Assembly: GCA_002490705.1 (NCBI GenBank)
Contig: DKUO01000044.1
Span: 43,120-107,119 of the forward strand
Length of the DNA: 64,000 bases
Origin: Lachnospiraceae bacterium UBA7202
GTDB lineage: Bacteria > Bacillota > Clostridia > Lachnospirales > Lachnospiraceae
Direction: 5' to 3'
This document shows, in pieces, positions 55,039 through 64,000 of this stretch (within the stretch, counting starts at the first letter, position 1; each line of letters opens with the position of its first letter). The notes beneath the pieces are model-generated. The model saw nothing but the letters and a program-made list of their open reading frames with translations, was not told where the DNA came from and did not search any database. Both the position numbers and the translations under genes were made by a program.

Positions 55039-57662
55039 ATGACAGATGAAATTTTGTCTTTGCAGGACAAAATGAAATGTTTGGAAAAAGAAAATCAGTA
55101 TTTAAAATCCCTGCTTGATCAAGCGGGGATTTCTTATTATGCGTCCGATGAAATAGAAAACAGGGATTTGTTTGATCCAGACCAAGGGGCGAGAATCATA
55201 CCCAGAGAGATCAATTATTACACGCAATGTTACAATTTTTGGAAAACAGGCTGTCCAAGAATGAATGGCGGTAAGATCAGGTGTCAAGATTGTAAAAAGC
55301 GGGCATATAAAAAGCTGGAGAAACAGCAGATCATGGCACATTTAAAGGGTGTGTCGGAAGACGCAGTAGATGTAATAGGTATTTATCCGTTGTTGGAGGA
55401 TGATACCTGTAGATTTCTTGTGTTTGATTTTGACGACCATGAAAAGAATGCTGCCGATGCAAGATCATCTTTCGCAGGGCGGTATCGGCAACTTGATCGC
55501 ATTGCCACTACAGGGACAGGCTCTCAAAAAGGGAAACAGCGCATTTGTGGATGAAAATTGGAACGCATACCCAGATCAGTGGAAAACATTGTTAAGTAAG
55601 CCCAAACTTTCAAAGGAATTTATAGAGGACAAGCTAAAAGAATGGAAACTCTTTGCGGCAAATAGAGCGATAGAGATAGATGAAATATTGGAGCAGGATG
55701 GGGAAAAACCGTGGGATAAAATAAGAGATTTTAATAGATGTGACGTAGATGGGGAAATTCAAATCACCTTGGCGGATGGCATTTATATTTTTACACAAAA
55801 TCTGGCGCCAAGAATCCAAAACAGGATACGGGAACTGGCGGCATTTCAAAATCCGGCATTTTATAAGAATCAAGCGATGGGGCTGTCTAATTTTGCGAAT
55901 TCCAGATACATTTATCTCGGTAGAGATGAAGGCGAATATATTAGGATTCCCAGAGGTTTGTTGGAAGATGTGACTGCCAAATGTGATAAGGCTGAAATCG
56001 TGAATCATATTCAAGATGAACGCTGCTGGGGTAATGCGATCCGGGTTTCTTTTCAGGGACAATTGAAGGATTCTCAGATCCCAGCAGTGGAAGCTATGCT
56101 GAAACATGAGACGGGCATACTCCACGCAGCTACCGCGTTTGGCAAAACTGTAGTCTGTTGCAATATGATTGCGAGAGAAAAGGTCAATACGCTGATTTTA
56201 CTGCAATCCTCGGCATTAATAGTGCAATGGGAAAGTGCCATAGAAAACTTTCTGACCATAGATGAGGAACTGCCCGAATATGAGACGCCGACTGGAAGGA
56301 AGAAAAGAAGGAAAAGCGTCATAGGCAGACTACAGGGGGCGCATGACTCTACGACTGGAATCATTGATATAGCTATGGCGGGTTCTGTTTGTAAAAAGGG
56401 AGAATTCCACAACAGATTGAAAGAGTATGGCATGGTAATTGTGGATGAGTGTCATCATGCCGCGTCTGATACTTTTGTAGAAATATTACAGGAGGTGAGA
56501 GCAAAATATGTATATGGTGTGACGGCGACGCCGCTTCGCAGTGACGGATTAGAGAAAATTAACTATATGCTTCTTGGCCCGGTCAGATATCAGTTTACAG
56601 CGAAAGACAGGGCAAAAGAACAGGGGATTGCGCATCTGGTATATCCGAGATTTACAAGAGCAGTTGCACCGAGGTTTCATCAGGATAACATGCATCCGAA
56701 TGAAGCCTATGCAATTTTAAGAGAAAATGAAGAACCGGGATGCTCTGATCATAAGTGATGTCATAAGATGTATTACAGAGGGCAGGACGCCAGTGATCCT
56801 GTCGAGATATGTAGATCATTCGCGGACTCTGTATGAAAAATTAAAGGATAGCGCAGATGAAGTATTTTTGCTTTCCGGCGAAAACTCGAAAAAACAACAT
56901 AATGCTGTTTTACAGAAGATGAAGCAGGTGAAGGCTGATAAGAGTATGATTTTGGTTGCAACCGGAAAGCTGATCGGAGAAGGATTTGATTATCCGAGAC
57001 TGGATACGCTTATCATGGCAATGCCAGTTTCGTGGAAAAGTGTGGTGGAGCAGTATGCTGGACGTTTAAATCGGGATTATAAAGGAAAAGAAAGTGTGAT
57101 TATCTACGATTATGTGGACAGCCATATCTCCATGTTTGAAAAGATGTACCATAAGCGTCTCAAGGCATATAGACAGATAGGCTATGACATTTGTGCAGGA
57201 AATACGGTGGAAAAACAGAATGTAGGCGCTATATTTGATATTGACACCTATGCGGGAGTATACAGAAAAGATTTGCTAACCGCCAATAAGGAAATCATCA
57301 TAGCAAGCCCGGTAATCAGTGGGCCTAAGGTCGAAGAATTGATCCAATTATTAAAGAACCTACAGGAAAAAGGCATTCGGATAGGAATTGTAACGTGGAA
57401 GCCGGACAGATATGGATTTGGCGACAGCGCATATTGGATGGAGCTTCAGGAGAGGATGCGCAACAATGGGTTTGAAATGAACCTTGTAGAGGATTATTGC
57501 CAGCATTATTGTATCGTAGGTCGGGAAGTGGTCTGGTATGGAAGCATGAATTTTCTCGGCAAGGAAGACAGTGAAGATAATCTAATGCGTGTGTGCAGTA
57601 AGGAGATCGCTGCGGAACTGCTGGAGCTTACGTTTGGGGAACGGGAATTTGAAGCAGAATAA
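55039..57662 (+). pseudogene. broken TOTE-type primase-helicase-nuclease gene
   Basis: Three overlapping frames together read as one protein of about 970 residues. The first (from 55039, AAGGAG upstream) has a coiled N-terminus, a zinc-like CxxC...C segment and the primase-like FLVFDFDDHEK metal motif, then leaves frame near 55445; the next frame resumes at RMLPMQDHLSQGGIGNLIALPLQG. About 80-100 residues of the AEP primase core are lost. The second has the DEAD-like helicase core (AATAFGKTVV, VIVDECHHA, GVTATPLRSDG) and shifts near 56730. The third has the helicase C domain (ATGKLIGEGFDYPRLDTL) and a PLD-like nuclease region. Host-defence type; inactive here. Confidence 0.78.
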
Positions 57663-57687
57663 ATGAAAACAACGGTATCAGTCATAC

Positions 57688-57738
57688 CCCCTCAAAATAC
57701 TTCATACAATGTAAAAAAGTATTCTGAGGGGTTTTCTC
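57688..57738 (+). promoter_or_regulatory. terminator-like hairpin carrying the spoIIID ribosome binding site
   Basis: A 15-bp stem (57688-57702 with 57717-57731, one mismatch) is followed by TTTTCTCTT. Its 3' arm TGAGGGG is the Shine-Dalgarno for the TTG at 57739. Confidence 0.6.
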
Positions 57739-57996
57739 TTGAAGGATTATATTGAAGAGCGAGCGATGAACATTGCCAACTATATTATTGAAAACAATGC
57801 CACGGTGCGGCAGACGGCGAAGGAGTTTGGGATTTCAAAATCCACAGTACATAAGGATGTGACAGAGCGCCTTGCACAGATCAACCCGTCTCTTGCGGCT
57901 GAGGCGAGGAAGGTGCTGGACGTCAATAAATCGGAGCGCCATATCCGCGGCGGTCTGGCAACCAGAGAAAAATATCTGCATCAGCATGTGTGTTAA
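57739..57996 (+). CDS. spoIIID: stage III sporulation protein D
   Basis: 85 residues from a TTG at 57739, the usual SpoIIID N-terminus (KDYIEERAMNIANYIIEN). The helix-turn-helix VRQTAKEFGISKSTVHKDVTE is at residues 24-44 and the C-terminal basic GGLATREKYLHQ helps bind DNA. SpoIIID is a mother-cell regulator of the sigma-E phase of sporulation. In many Clostridia it lies beside spoIID/spoIIQ; here it is 50 kb away, alone between a decayed defence gene and a MATE pump. Confidence 0.93.
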   Translation: MKDYIEERAMNIANYIIENNATVRQTAKEFGISKSTVHKDVTERLAQINPSLAAEARKVLDVNKSERHIRGGLATREKYLHQHVC

Positions 57997-58099
57997 GAGA
58001 AAGGAATACAAGGTACAAAAGAGACATATAATCACTTTACATTGGCGCAGAATGGGCATAGAATAAATTCATACTCTTTATGCATGAAGGACGTTGTGG

Positions 58100-59476
58100 A
58101 TGATGCGCGCGAAAGAAGAACGGCAGGGAACTATATACAGCAATGGCGATCTCAAAAGGCTGATTTTGCCGTTGATTATGGAGCAGCTTTTGGCCATATT
58201 GGTGGGGATGCTCGATACCGTTATGATCTCCGGTGTGGGAGAAGCGGCGGTGTCCGGGGTTTCTTTGGTAGACAATATCAATATTTTAGTGATCAATATC
58301 TTTGCGGCATTGGCTACGGGTGGCGCTGTTGTGGCAGGCCATGCGCTGGGGCAGAAAAACCGCGAGCAGGCGGGAAAGTCGGCGTGGCAGATGGTGCTTT
58401 TTTTGCTCTATTCCTCTGCCGCCATGACCGCCATTCTGCTTATTCTGCATAAAGCTATTCTGCGGGCAATCTTTGGTCAGGTGGAGGAGGCGGTTATGAC
58501 CAGTGCCGTCACTTACCTGATCATTACGGGCCTATCCATTTGTCCGTTGGCCCTCTATAATGGATGCGCGGCACTTTTTCGGGCTATGGGCGATTCGCGG
58601 ACAACCATGTATATTTCACTTTTGATGAATCTGCTCAATTTGGTGGGGAATGCAACCCTGATTTTTACTTTTGAAATGGGTGTTGCTGGAGCCGCGATTT
58701 CGACTTTGATTGCGAGAACCGTGTCGGCGGTCCTTATTTTCAAATTGATGTTTGACGAGAAAAAGGATATTAGTTTTAAAGGCCGCCTGACTCTGCGTAT
58801 GGATTTCCCACAGGTAAAAAAAATACTCTATATTGGGATTCCGAACGGACTGGAGAACAGCTTGTTCCAGCTGGGAAAAATCCTGCTCTTAAGTCTGGTA
58901 TCTACTTTCGGCACTTCTGCGATCGCGGCGAATGCAGTCTGCGGTACAATCACAAACTTTAATATTTTGCCGGGTATGGCGATTAATATGGCACTTTTGT
59001 CGGTGGCTTCGTATTGCATCGGGGCGGGAGATTTCGGACAGACAAGATATTATACAAAAAAGCTGATGCGTCTGACGTGGCTGTGTACCAGTGCAGTCTC
59101 AGTGATCATGATAGCAGGCGCACCGCTGTTTTTGAAAATATATCACTTGTCTCCTGAAACGACCACGCTGGCTTTGCAGGTGATCCGCTTCCATGCAGTA
59201 ATGTGCATGGTGGCTTGGATACCTTCGTTTACACTGCCCAATACGCTGCGCGCGGCGGGTGATGTGATGTGGACGATGGTAATTGCGATTGCTTCTATGT
59301 GGATTTTCCGGATTGGCACGGCATATTTTTTCAGCAACGTATTTCATTTGGGCCTGATCGGTATCTGGATTGCCATGACCATTGACTGGATGTTTCGGGG
59401 TATCTGCTATACGATTCGGTATCGCGGTGGAAAATGGGAGCGGGCGATGGGAAAAAGAGACGGTGTGGCAGGGTAG
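58100..59476 (+). CDS. MATE family multidrug/Na+ antiporter
   Basis: 458 residues from the ATG at 58100, eight bases after AAGGA. Twelve hydrophobic segments in two halves; LILPLIMEQLLAILVGMLDTVM and the repeated motif around VSLVDNINILVINIFAALATGG are typical of DinF/NorM-like MATE proteins. It exports cationic compounds with H+ or Na+. No drug or regulator is suggested by the neighbours. Confidence 0.88.
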   Translation: MMRAKEERQGTIYSNGDLKRLILPLIMEQLLAILVGMLDTVMISGVGEAAVSGVSLVDNINILVINIFAALATGGAVVAGHALGQKNREQAGKSAWQMVLFLLYSSAAMTAILLILHKAILRAIFGQVEEAVMTSAVTYLIITGLSICPLALYNGCAALFRAMGDSRTTMYISLLMNLLNLVGNATLIFTFEMGVAGAAISTLIARTVSAVLIFKLMFDEKKDISFKGRLTLRMDFPQVKKILYIGIPNGLENSLFQLGKILLLSLVSTFGTSAIAANAVCGTITNFNILPGMAINMALLSVASYCIGAGDFGQTRYYTKKLMRLTWLCTSAVSVIMIAGAPLFLKIYHLSPETTTLALQVIRFHAVMCMVAWIPSFTLPNTLRAAGDVMWTMVIAIASMWIFRIGTAYFFSNVFHLGLIGIWIAMTIDWMFRGICYTIRYRGGKWERAMGKRDGVAG

Positions 59477-59497
59477 CGCACGGATTCCAAATATATT

Positions 59498-59527
59498 TTG
59501 ACAAGAGTTTTACGGCTATCTTATAAT
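59498..59527 (+). promoter_or_regulatory. promoter of guaA
   Basis: TTGACA (59498-59503) and TATAAT (59522-59527), spacer 18 bases. The leader of about 30 bases leaves no room for a purine riboswitch. Confidence 0.75.
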
Positions 59528-59565
59528 AAGGGATGAAGTGAGAATCAAATGAGGAGAGGGACAGA

Positions 59566-61110
59566 ATGCAGAGAGAAATAGTTATCGTATTGGATTTCGG
59601 CGGACAGTATAATCAACTGGTGGCGCGCCGGGTCAGAGAGTGCAATGTCTATTGCGAGATTTATTCTTACAAGACGGATTTATCTAAAATACGGGAGATG
59701 AATCCCAAGGGTATCATTCTCACGGGCGGTCCGAACAGCTGCTATGAGCCGGGGGCGGCGACTTGCTCTGCCGAACTTTTTGAGATGGGTATTCCCGTGC
59801 TCGGATTGTGCTATGGAGCGCAGATTATGATGCAGGTGCTGGGCGGCAAGGTGGAGAAGGCGCCTGTCAGGGAGTATGGAAAAATAGAGGTCAGCGTGGA
59901 TAACAACAGCGTGCTTTTTCAGAATGTATCGCCTAAAACGATTTGCTGGATGAGCCACAACGATTATATTTCAAAGATTGCGCCGGGCTTTTCGATTTGT
60001 GCGCATACGGAGGACTGTCCCGTGGCGGCGGCGCAAAATCCTGATAAAAATCTCTATGCGATTCAATTTCACCCGGAAGTCCTTCACACGGTAGAAGGCT
60101 CCAAGATGCTGTCCAACTTCGTTTATCAGGTGTGCGGTTGTGCAGGTGACTGGAAGATGGATTCCTTTGTACAGCAGTCCATTGAGTCGATCCGCAATAA
60201 AGTAGGAGACGGCAAAGTGCTCTGCGCCCTCTCCGGCGGTGTGGATTCCTCTGTGGCGGCGGTGCTCCTTTCCAAAGCAATCGGGAACCAGCTTACCTGT
60301 GTCTTTGTGGATCAGGGATTACTTCGTAAAAATGAGGGGGATGAGGTTGAGGCGGTTTTCGGGCCGGACGGCAATTATGATCTGAACTTTATCCGTGTCA
60401 ACGCGCAGGAGCGTTTCTACGAAAAGCTGGCCGGTGTAGACGAGCCGGAGCGGAAGAGAAAAATAATAGGGGAAGAGTTTATTCGTGTTTTTGAGGAAGA
60501 GGCTAAGAAGATCGGTGCGGTGGATTTCCTCGTGCAGGGAACGATTTATCCCGATGTGGTGGAGAGCGGCTTGGGCGGCGAGAGCGCGGTGATCAAGTCG
60601 CACCACAATGTGGGCGGCCTTCCCGATTATGTGGATTTTAAAGAAATCATTGAGCCCTTGCGGGATCTGTTTAAAGATGAAGTGCGAAAAGTCGGCTTGG
60701 AACTGGGGATACCGGAATATCTGGTGTACAGACAGCCGTTCCCCGGCCCCGGACTGGGGATTCGGATCATCGGCGAGGTTACTGCCGAGAAGGTGCGGAT
60801 TGTGCAGGATGCGGACGCGATCTATCGGGAGGAAATTGCAAAGGCAGGACTTGACCGGGAGATCAACCAGTATTTTGCGGCGCTTACAAATATGCGCAGC
60901 GTGGGCGTCATGGGCGATGAGAGAACTTATGACTATGCGGTGGCACTGCGGGCGGTCAAGACGGTTGACTTTATGACAGCGGAGACGGCGGAGATTCCAT
61001 GGGAAGTGTTGCAGAAGGTCATGAACCGGATTATCAACGAGGTGAAGGGGGTTAATCGGGTGATGTATGATCTGACGAGTAAGCCGCCGGGGACGATTGA
61101 ACTGGAGTGA
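59566..61110 (+). CDS. guaA: GMP synthase (glutamine-hydrolysing)
   Basis: 514 residues, full length; GGAGAGGGA upstream. An N-terminal class I glutamine amidotransferase (catalytic Cys in GLCYGAQIM, His in IQFHPEVLH) supplies ammonia to the ATP pyrophosphatase domain (PP-loop [16 protein letters not shown]), and the C-terminal dimerisation domain ends KPPGTIELE. It turns XMP into GMP. It stands alone with its own promoter and terminator. Confidence 0.96.
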   Translation: MQREIVIVLDFGGQYNQLVARRVRECNVYCEIYSYKTDLSKIREMNPKGIILTGGPNSCYEPGAATCSAELFEMGIPVLGLCYGAQIMMQVLGGKVEKAPVREYGKIEVSVDNNSVLFQNVSPKTICWMSHNDYISKIAPGFSICAHTEDCPVAAAQNPDKNLYAIQFHPEVLHTVEGSKMLSNFVYQVCGCAGDWKMDSFVQQSIESIRNKVGDGKVLCALSGGVDSSVAAVLLSKAIGNQLTCVFVDQGLLRKNEGDEVEAVFGPDGNYDLNFIRVNAQERFYEKLAGVDEPERKRKIIGEEFIRVFEEEAKKIGAVDFLVQGTIYPDVVESGLGGESAVIKSHHNVGGLPDYVDFKEIIEPLRDLFKDEVRKVGLELGIPEYLVYRQPFPGPGLGIRIIGEVTAEKVRIVQDADAIYREEIAKAGLDREINQYFAALTNMRSVGVMGDERTYDYAVALRAVKTVDFMTAETAEIPWEVLQKVMNRIINEVKGVNRVMYDLTSKPPGTIELE

Positions 61111-61189
61111 GGAAATTATCTCTAGGCACACCCGAATATCCTGCGAAGGCAATTTGGGGTAGTCCCCAAAAGAGAATAAGAAGCAATAG

Positions 61190-61240
61190 AACGACCTTGT
61201 AGAGAGGAAAAATCCTTTCTATGAGGTCGTTTTGTATTTT
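61190..61240 (+). terminator. guaA terminator
   Basis: AACGACCT (61190-61197) pairs with AGGTCGTT (61224-61231); an inner AGAGAGGA/TCCTTTCT stem extends it, and TTTTGTATTTT follows. Confidence 0.75.
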
Positions 61241-61529
61241 AGGATAGGGAGAGAAAAAACCTTGAAAATAAAGGGAATTTAAGGGATTCAAAGAGTGAAT
61301 ACGGATTGAATCAGAGCGGCAGGAATCCTGTGGTTTTTGTTCCAGATTGATTTTTGGAAGAAATGGGGAGAGGATAGGGAAGTTTGCCTTTTGAGGATAG
61401 TCGGGTTTGCTTCTGGATAACTAAAATGTTGAGAATTTGAATTTGTGTAGATTCTCGGCAGTTTGCGTTTTTGAATGGTTCTATTTTGGAGTGAATACTG
61501 GAAATGTGTATATTTATGGGGTGAATTAT
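61241..61529. other. AT-rich gap
   Basis: Nothing coding was recognised. Base composition becomes AT-rich here and remains so to the right edge, consistent with transferred DNA. Confidence 0.4.
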
Positions 61530-62096
61530 ATGCCGGTTTGGACAACAGGAGAATGGGCGATATTAGTCTGGGGTTTTATATTGCTATTTATAATATGTCA
61601 TAAAGACAAGAAAGAGTTTTTTGGAAGGTAATAGTAGCGCTTTTTGATAAGAAATTAAGATTATTGTGGGAGATAATGCAGTTGTATGTTTTAGCTATTA
61701 CGTTTGCTTTTATTGTTCATCCTTATGGGAGAATATTTATATCAAGGATATTATCACGTGGTTTGTTTTTGCGGGGATTGTATATTGTATGAATACTGTT
61801 TCGAGTGAAGCTGATGAGAAATATATATAAAAAGTTCTTAAAGATAATTTGAGATTTACAATGATGCTGAATTTCTAATGAGTACATTCATATTTAGCAT
61901 TTGAATTGAGCTAGTTATCATTCCGATTGTTACAATTATTACATTGATGGATATAATTGTAACAAAAGACGAATATGAAAATGTTCATAAAATTTTGGAT
62001 TTTGTTTTGGCTGCGGCTGGATTCTGGATATTGTATGAGACAATAAAAATTGGGATTAATGAATATAAGGAATTGAATGTAAAAAATCGAATTTGA
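61530..62096 (+). pseudogene. decayed multi-pass membrane protein gene
   Basis: Starting at the ATG 61530 (PVWTTGEWAILVWGFILLFII), coding sense continues through successive frames: VIVALFDKKLRLLWEIM, ENIYIKDIITWFVFAGIVYCM, KVLKDNLRFT, then ELVIIPIVTIITLMDIIVT to a TGA at 62094-62096. Several breaks look like loss of one G from a G-run (near 61627, 61730 and 61871); a TGG-to-TGA change is likely at 61902. No homologue with known function. Five or six membrane segments are implied. Sequence error at homopolymers is an alternative. Confidence 0.55.
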
Positions 62097-62145
62097 ATTA
62101 AAAGAGATAATTTTACAATTCCATTGCTGCACTGAGGGCGAAAAA

Positions 62146-62331
62146 TTGACAAATTTTTCAAAAATCGCTATTATTATATTTGACTACGTAGAATGGTCGG
62201 CTGCGATTTGTTGCGTTGGCATTCTAAAAGAGAAGAAAGAATACGAGGAGCTTATGGAGAATATTTCACAGCAAATTAAGGTAAAGAAGACAAAAGAGGG
62301 AAGTCGAATTACCATTGAGTTCGGATTGTAG
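62146..62331 (+). CDS. possible small protein, doubtful
   Basis: 61 codons from a TTG at 62146. The C-terminal part (LKEKKEYEELMENISQQIKV) looks coding, but the start is poor and it may be the tail of the decayed upstream gene. It ends 24 bases before the AAA ATPase start. Confidence 0.3.
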   Translation: MTNFSKIAIIIFDYVEWSAAICCVGILKEKKEYEELMENISQQIKVKKTKEGSRITIEFGL

Positions 62332-62355
62332 GTTGGACGAAAGGGGATAATAACA

Positions 62356-64000
62356 ATGATTAATAAGATTGTAATGAAAAATGTGGCTAGTTACAAGAAA
62401 GAAACGGTTTTGGAAACTGATAAAGCGGTTAATTTGATATATGGTCTTAATGGAACTGGGAAAAGCACACTTTCTGGCTTTCTATATAGTATGCAGGATT
62501 CACAATATCGTGATTGTAAAATTGAAGGATTGCGTAGTACAGATAGGGTATTGGTCTATAACCAGCAGTTTATTACAGACAATTTTTATGAGACAGAAAA
62601 TATAAATGGCATTTTTACACTGTCTAAAGAAAACAAAGATGCAACGCAGGCAATTAACGATGCTAGGAATGAATTGAACAAGCTTGTAGATGAGAGAACG
62701 AAAATATCAAATGATAAAGAAGCGTTTGAGTCAGAGTATCAAAAACGGAAACAAGACTTTCAAAAGGAAGTGTGGAAAATAAAAACGAAATTTTCTAGTG
62801 ACGATAGAGTTCTTGAGTATTGTTTGGAAGGACTGAAAGGAAATAAGGAGACACTTTTTAAGTACTTGTTGGAAACACCGCTTCCAGATGAAAGAATTGA
62901 ATATACTGTTGAGAACTTAAAGCAAGAGGTTAATGAATTACAGGCGAGTGACGAAAAAGAAAAGTATATTGCGAATGTGAATTTTGAGGTGGGTTATATT
63001 GAGCGATCACCATTATTGTCAAAAGTGATAGTTGGTAATAAAAATAGTTCTGTTTCAGGATTGATAGAATTGTTGGGAAATTCTAAATGGGTTGATGAAG
63101 GTATTCAGTACATTCATATGGATGGAGAAGTTGCGGATTGTCCATTTTGCCAGCAGAAAACAGTTTCAAAGATATTTTATGATAAATTGAAAGATTATTT
63201 CGATGAAAGTTATAAGCAAGATAAAGCTGAAGTAGAAAGGTTATTAAATGAATATGGTAAATCAATTAATAGGGGATTAGATTATATTGAGCAAATAAAG
63301 GAGAATCGTTTTATTAAAAAAAGAGTAAAAGAATTTGAGGCTTGTGTTGCAAATATAAAAAAGGTGCTTGCAGAGAATATAGTGCAATTACAGAATAAAT
63401 TTCAAAATCCTAGTGGTGTTGTGCAATTGCAATCAGTGAGTGAATACGAACTGCAAATGAATGCAATGATAGATTCAGCCAACGAAGAAATCAAAACATT
63501 TAATGATAAAATAGATAATATAAGAGAAAGCTTGGAGGCAATTAAGAAAAAATTTTGGACTCTTATGAGAAGTGAATATGCTTCTATTGTTGAATTATAT
63601 ATAAACGACGAGAAAATTCATAAAGAGGAATTAGAAAAATATCAAAAAGCATTAGGGAAGAATCAAAGAGATACTATGATGCAGCAAAATATTATAACTG
63701 ATAATCAAAAAAGAACTGTAAATATAGATGAAGCTGTTGCAAATATAAAAAATGGACTAATAGATATTGGAATAACGGATTTTACTATAGAGAAATATCC
63801 TGATGATGAAGCGCTGTATCACTTGAAAAGAGAAGGTATGGGAGGAAATGTTTTTAAAACCCTTAGTGAGGGTGAAAAAATGGTAATAAGTTTTTTGTAT
63901 TTTATTGAATTGTGTAAAGGAGAAACCAAAACGAGTGCTGCTTTATCAAATAAAATAATTGTGATTGATGATCCGATTTCTAGTATGTTGCAAAATAAAT
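62356..64000 (+). CDS. AAA ATPase with coiled coil and CPFC motif, 3' end outside window
   Basis: The ATG at 62356 (AAAGGGG upstream) opens a frame with no stop to the right edge; 548 residues are visible. Walker A GLNGTGKST is at residues 30-38, the signature LSEGEK at 503-508 and Walker B IIVIDDP at 534-540, all of the SMC/RecF-like AAA_13 type. The middle is a long coiled coil with a CPFC motif at residues 262-265, like a zinc hook. The family includes anticodon nucleases PrrC and RloC and many defence ATPases. The nuclease part, if present, lies beyond the window. AT-rich composition suggests transfer. Confidence 0.8.
   Translation, partial: MINKIVMKNVASYKKETVLETDKAVNLIYGLNGTGKSTLSGFLYSMQDSQYRDCKIEGLRSTDRVLVYNQQFITDNFYETENINGIFTLSKENKDATQAINDARNELNKLVDERTKISNDKEAFESEYQKRKQDFQKEVWKIKTKFSSDDRVLEYCLEGLKGNKETLFKYLLETPLPDERIEYTVENLKQEVNELQASDEKEKYIANVNFEVGYIERSPLLSKVIVGNKNSSVSGLIELLGNSKWVDEGIQYIHMDGEVADCPFCQQKTVSKIFYDKLKDYFDESYKQDKAEVERLLNEYGKSINRGLDYIEQIKENRFIKKRVKEFEACVANIKKVLAENIVQLQNKFQNPSGVVQLQSVSEYELQMNAMIDSANEEIKTFNDKIDNIRESLEAIKKKFWTLMRSEYASIVELYINDEKIHKEELEKYQKALGKNQRDTMMQQNIITDNQKRTVNIDEAVANIKNGLIDIGITDFTIEKYPDDEALYHLKREGMGGNVFKTLSEGEKMVISFLYFIELCKGETKTSAALSNKIIVIDDPISSMLQNK

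Noticed and set aside
59477..59565. Possible guanine riboswitch before guaA
   Set aside because: The promoter lies so close to the gene that only about 30 bases of leader exist.
61153..61170. TTTGGGG/CCCCAAA hairpin after guaA
   Set aside because: No T-tract; the stronger terminator lies 20 bases further on.

Overview
The window looks like chromosomal DNA of a spore-forming member of the Clostridia, most likely Lachnospiraceae. This rests on strong AGGAGG ribosome binding sites, frequent TTG and GTG starts, sporulation genes (spoIID, a spoIIQ-like gene, spoIIID, a SPOCS/LysM protein) and tandem CotH-VTC-DUF4956 genes. I saw no rRNA, tRNA, CRISPR array or insertion sequence.

Layout. 0-9 kb: an aconitase-family enzyme cut by the left edge, a membrane-anchored LamG protein, a calcium-motif protein interrupted by an in-frame amber codon, spoIID, spoIIQ-like, an amidohydrolase and a GH9-like lipoprotein that lacks its catalytic residues. 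9-17 kb: phospholipid acyltransferase, PrcB-like lipoprotein, the pyrimidine genes pyrC, pyrK and pyrD, and between them a membrane acyltransferase, a MarR/flavin-binding pair and a GNAT enzyme. 17-22 kb: a leftward operon of two tandem CotH-kinase paralogues, a VTC-domain protein and a DUF4956 membrane protein. 22-36 kb: mainly housekeeping genes (SPOCS/LysM, fused MFS/spermidine synthase, GH42 beta-galactosidase, ispE, GntR, murI, DUF1934, trigger-factor-like lipoprotein, asnS, NlpC/P60 hydrolase).

36.4-43.5 kb is a coherent operon: larE, larB and larC (nickel-pincer cofactor synthesis) followed by a nickel/peptide-type ABC importer with one ATPase. It has its own promoter and a strongly structured leader with two competing pairings. 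A third CotH protein follows. 46-53.5 kb: an ECF sigma/anti-sigma pair with a BcrA-type ABC exporter, an XRE regulator and a decayed BceAB-type transporter.

53.6-64 kb is accessory in character: an HD protein, a PIN toxin/antitoxin pair, a broken TOTE-type primase-helicase, then core genes (spoIIID, MATE, guaA). After these comes an AT-rich tract with a decayed membrane-protein gene and a large AAA ATPase with a CPFC motif that runs off the right edge.

The observations most worth following up are the larE leader, hairpins that bury the Shine-Dalgarno of three sporulation genes, the dead GH9 lipoprotein, and the partly eroded defence region at the right end.
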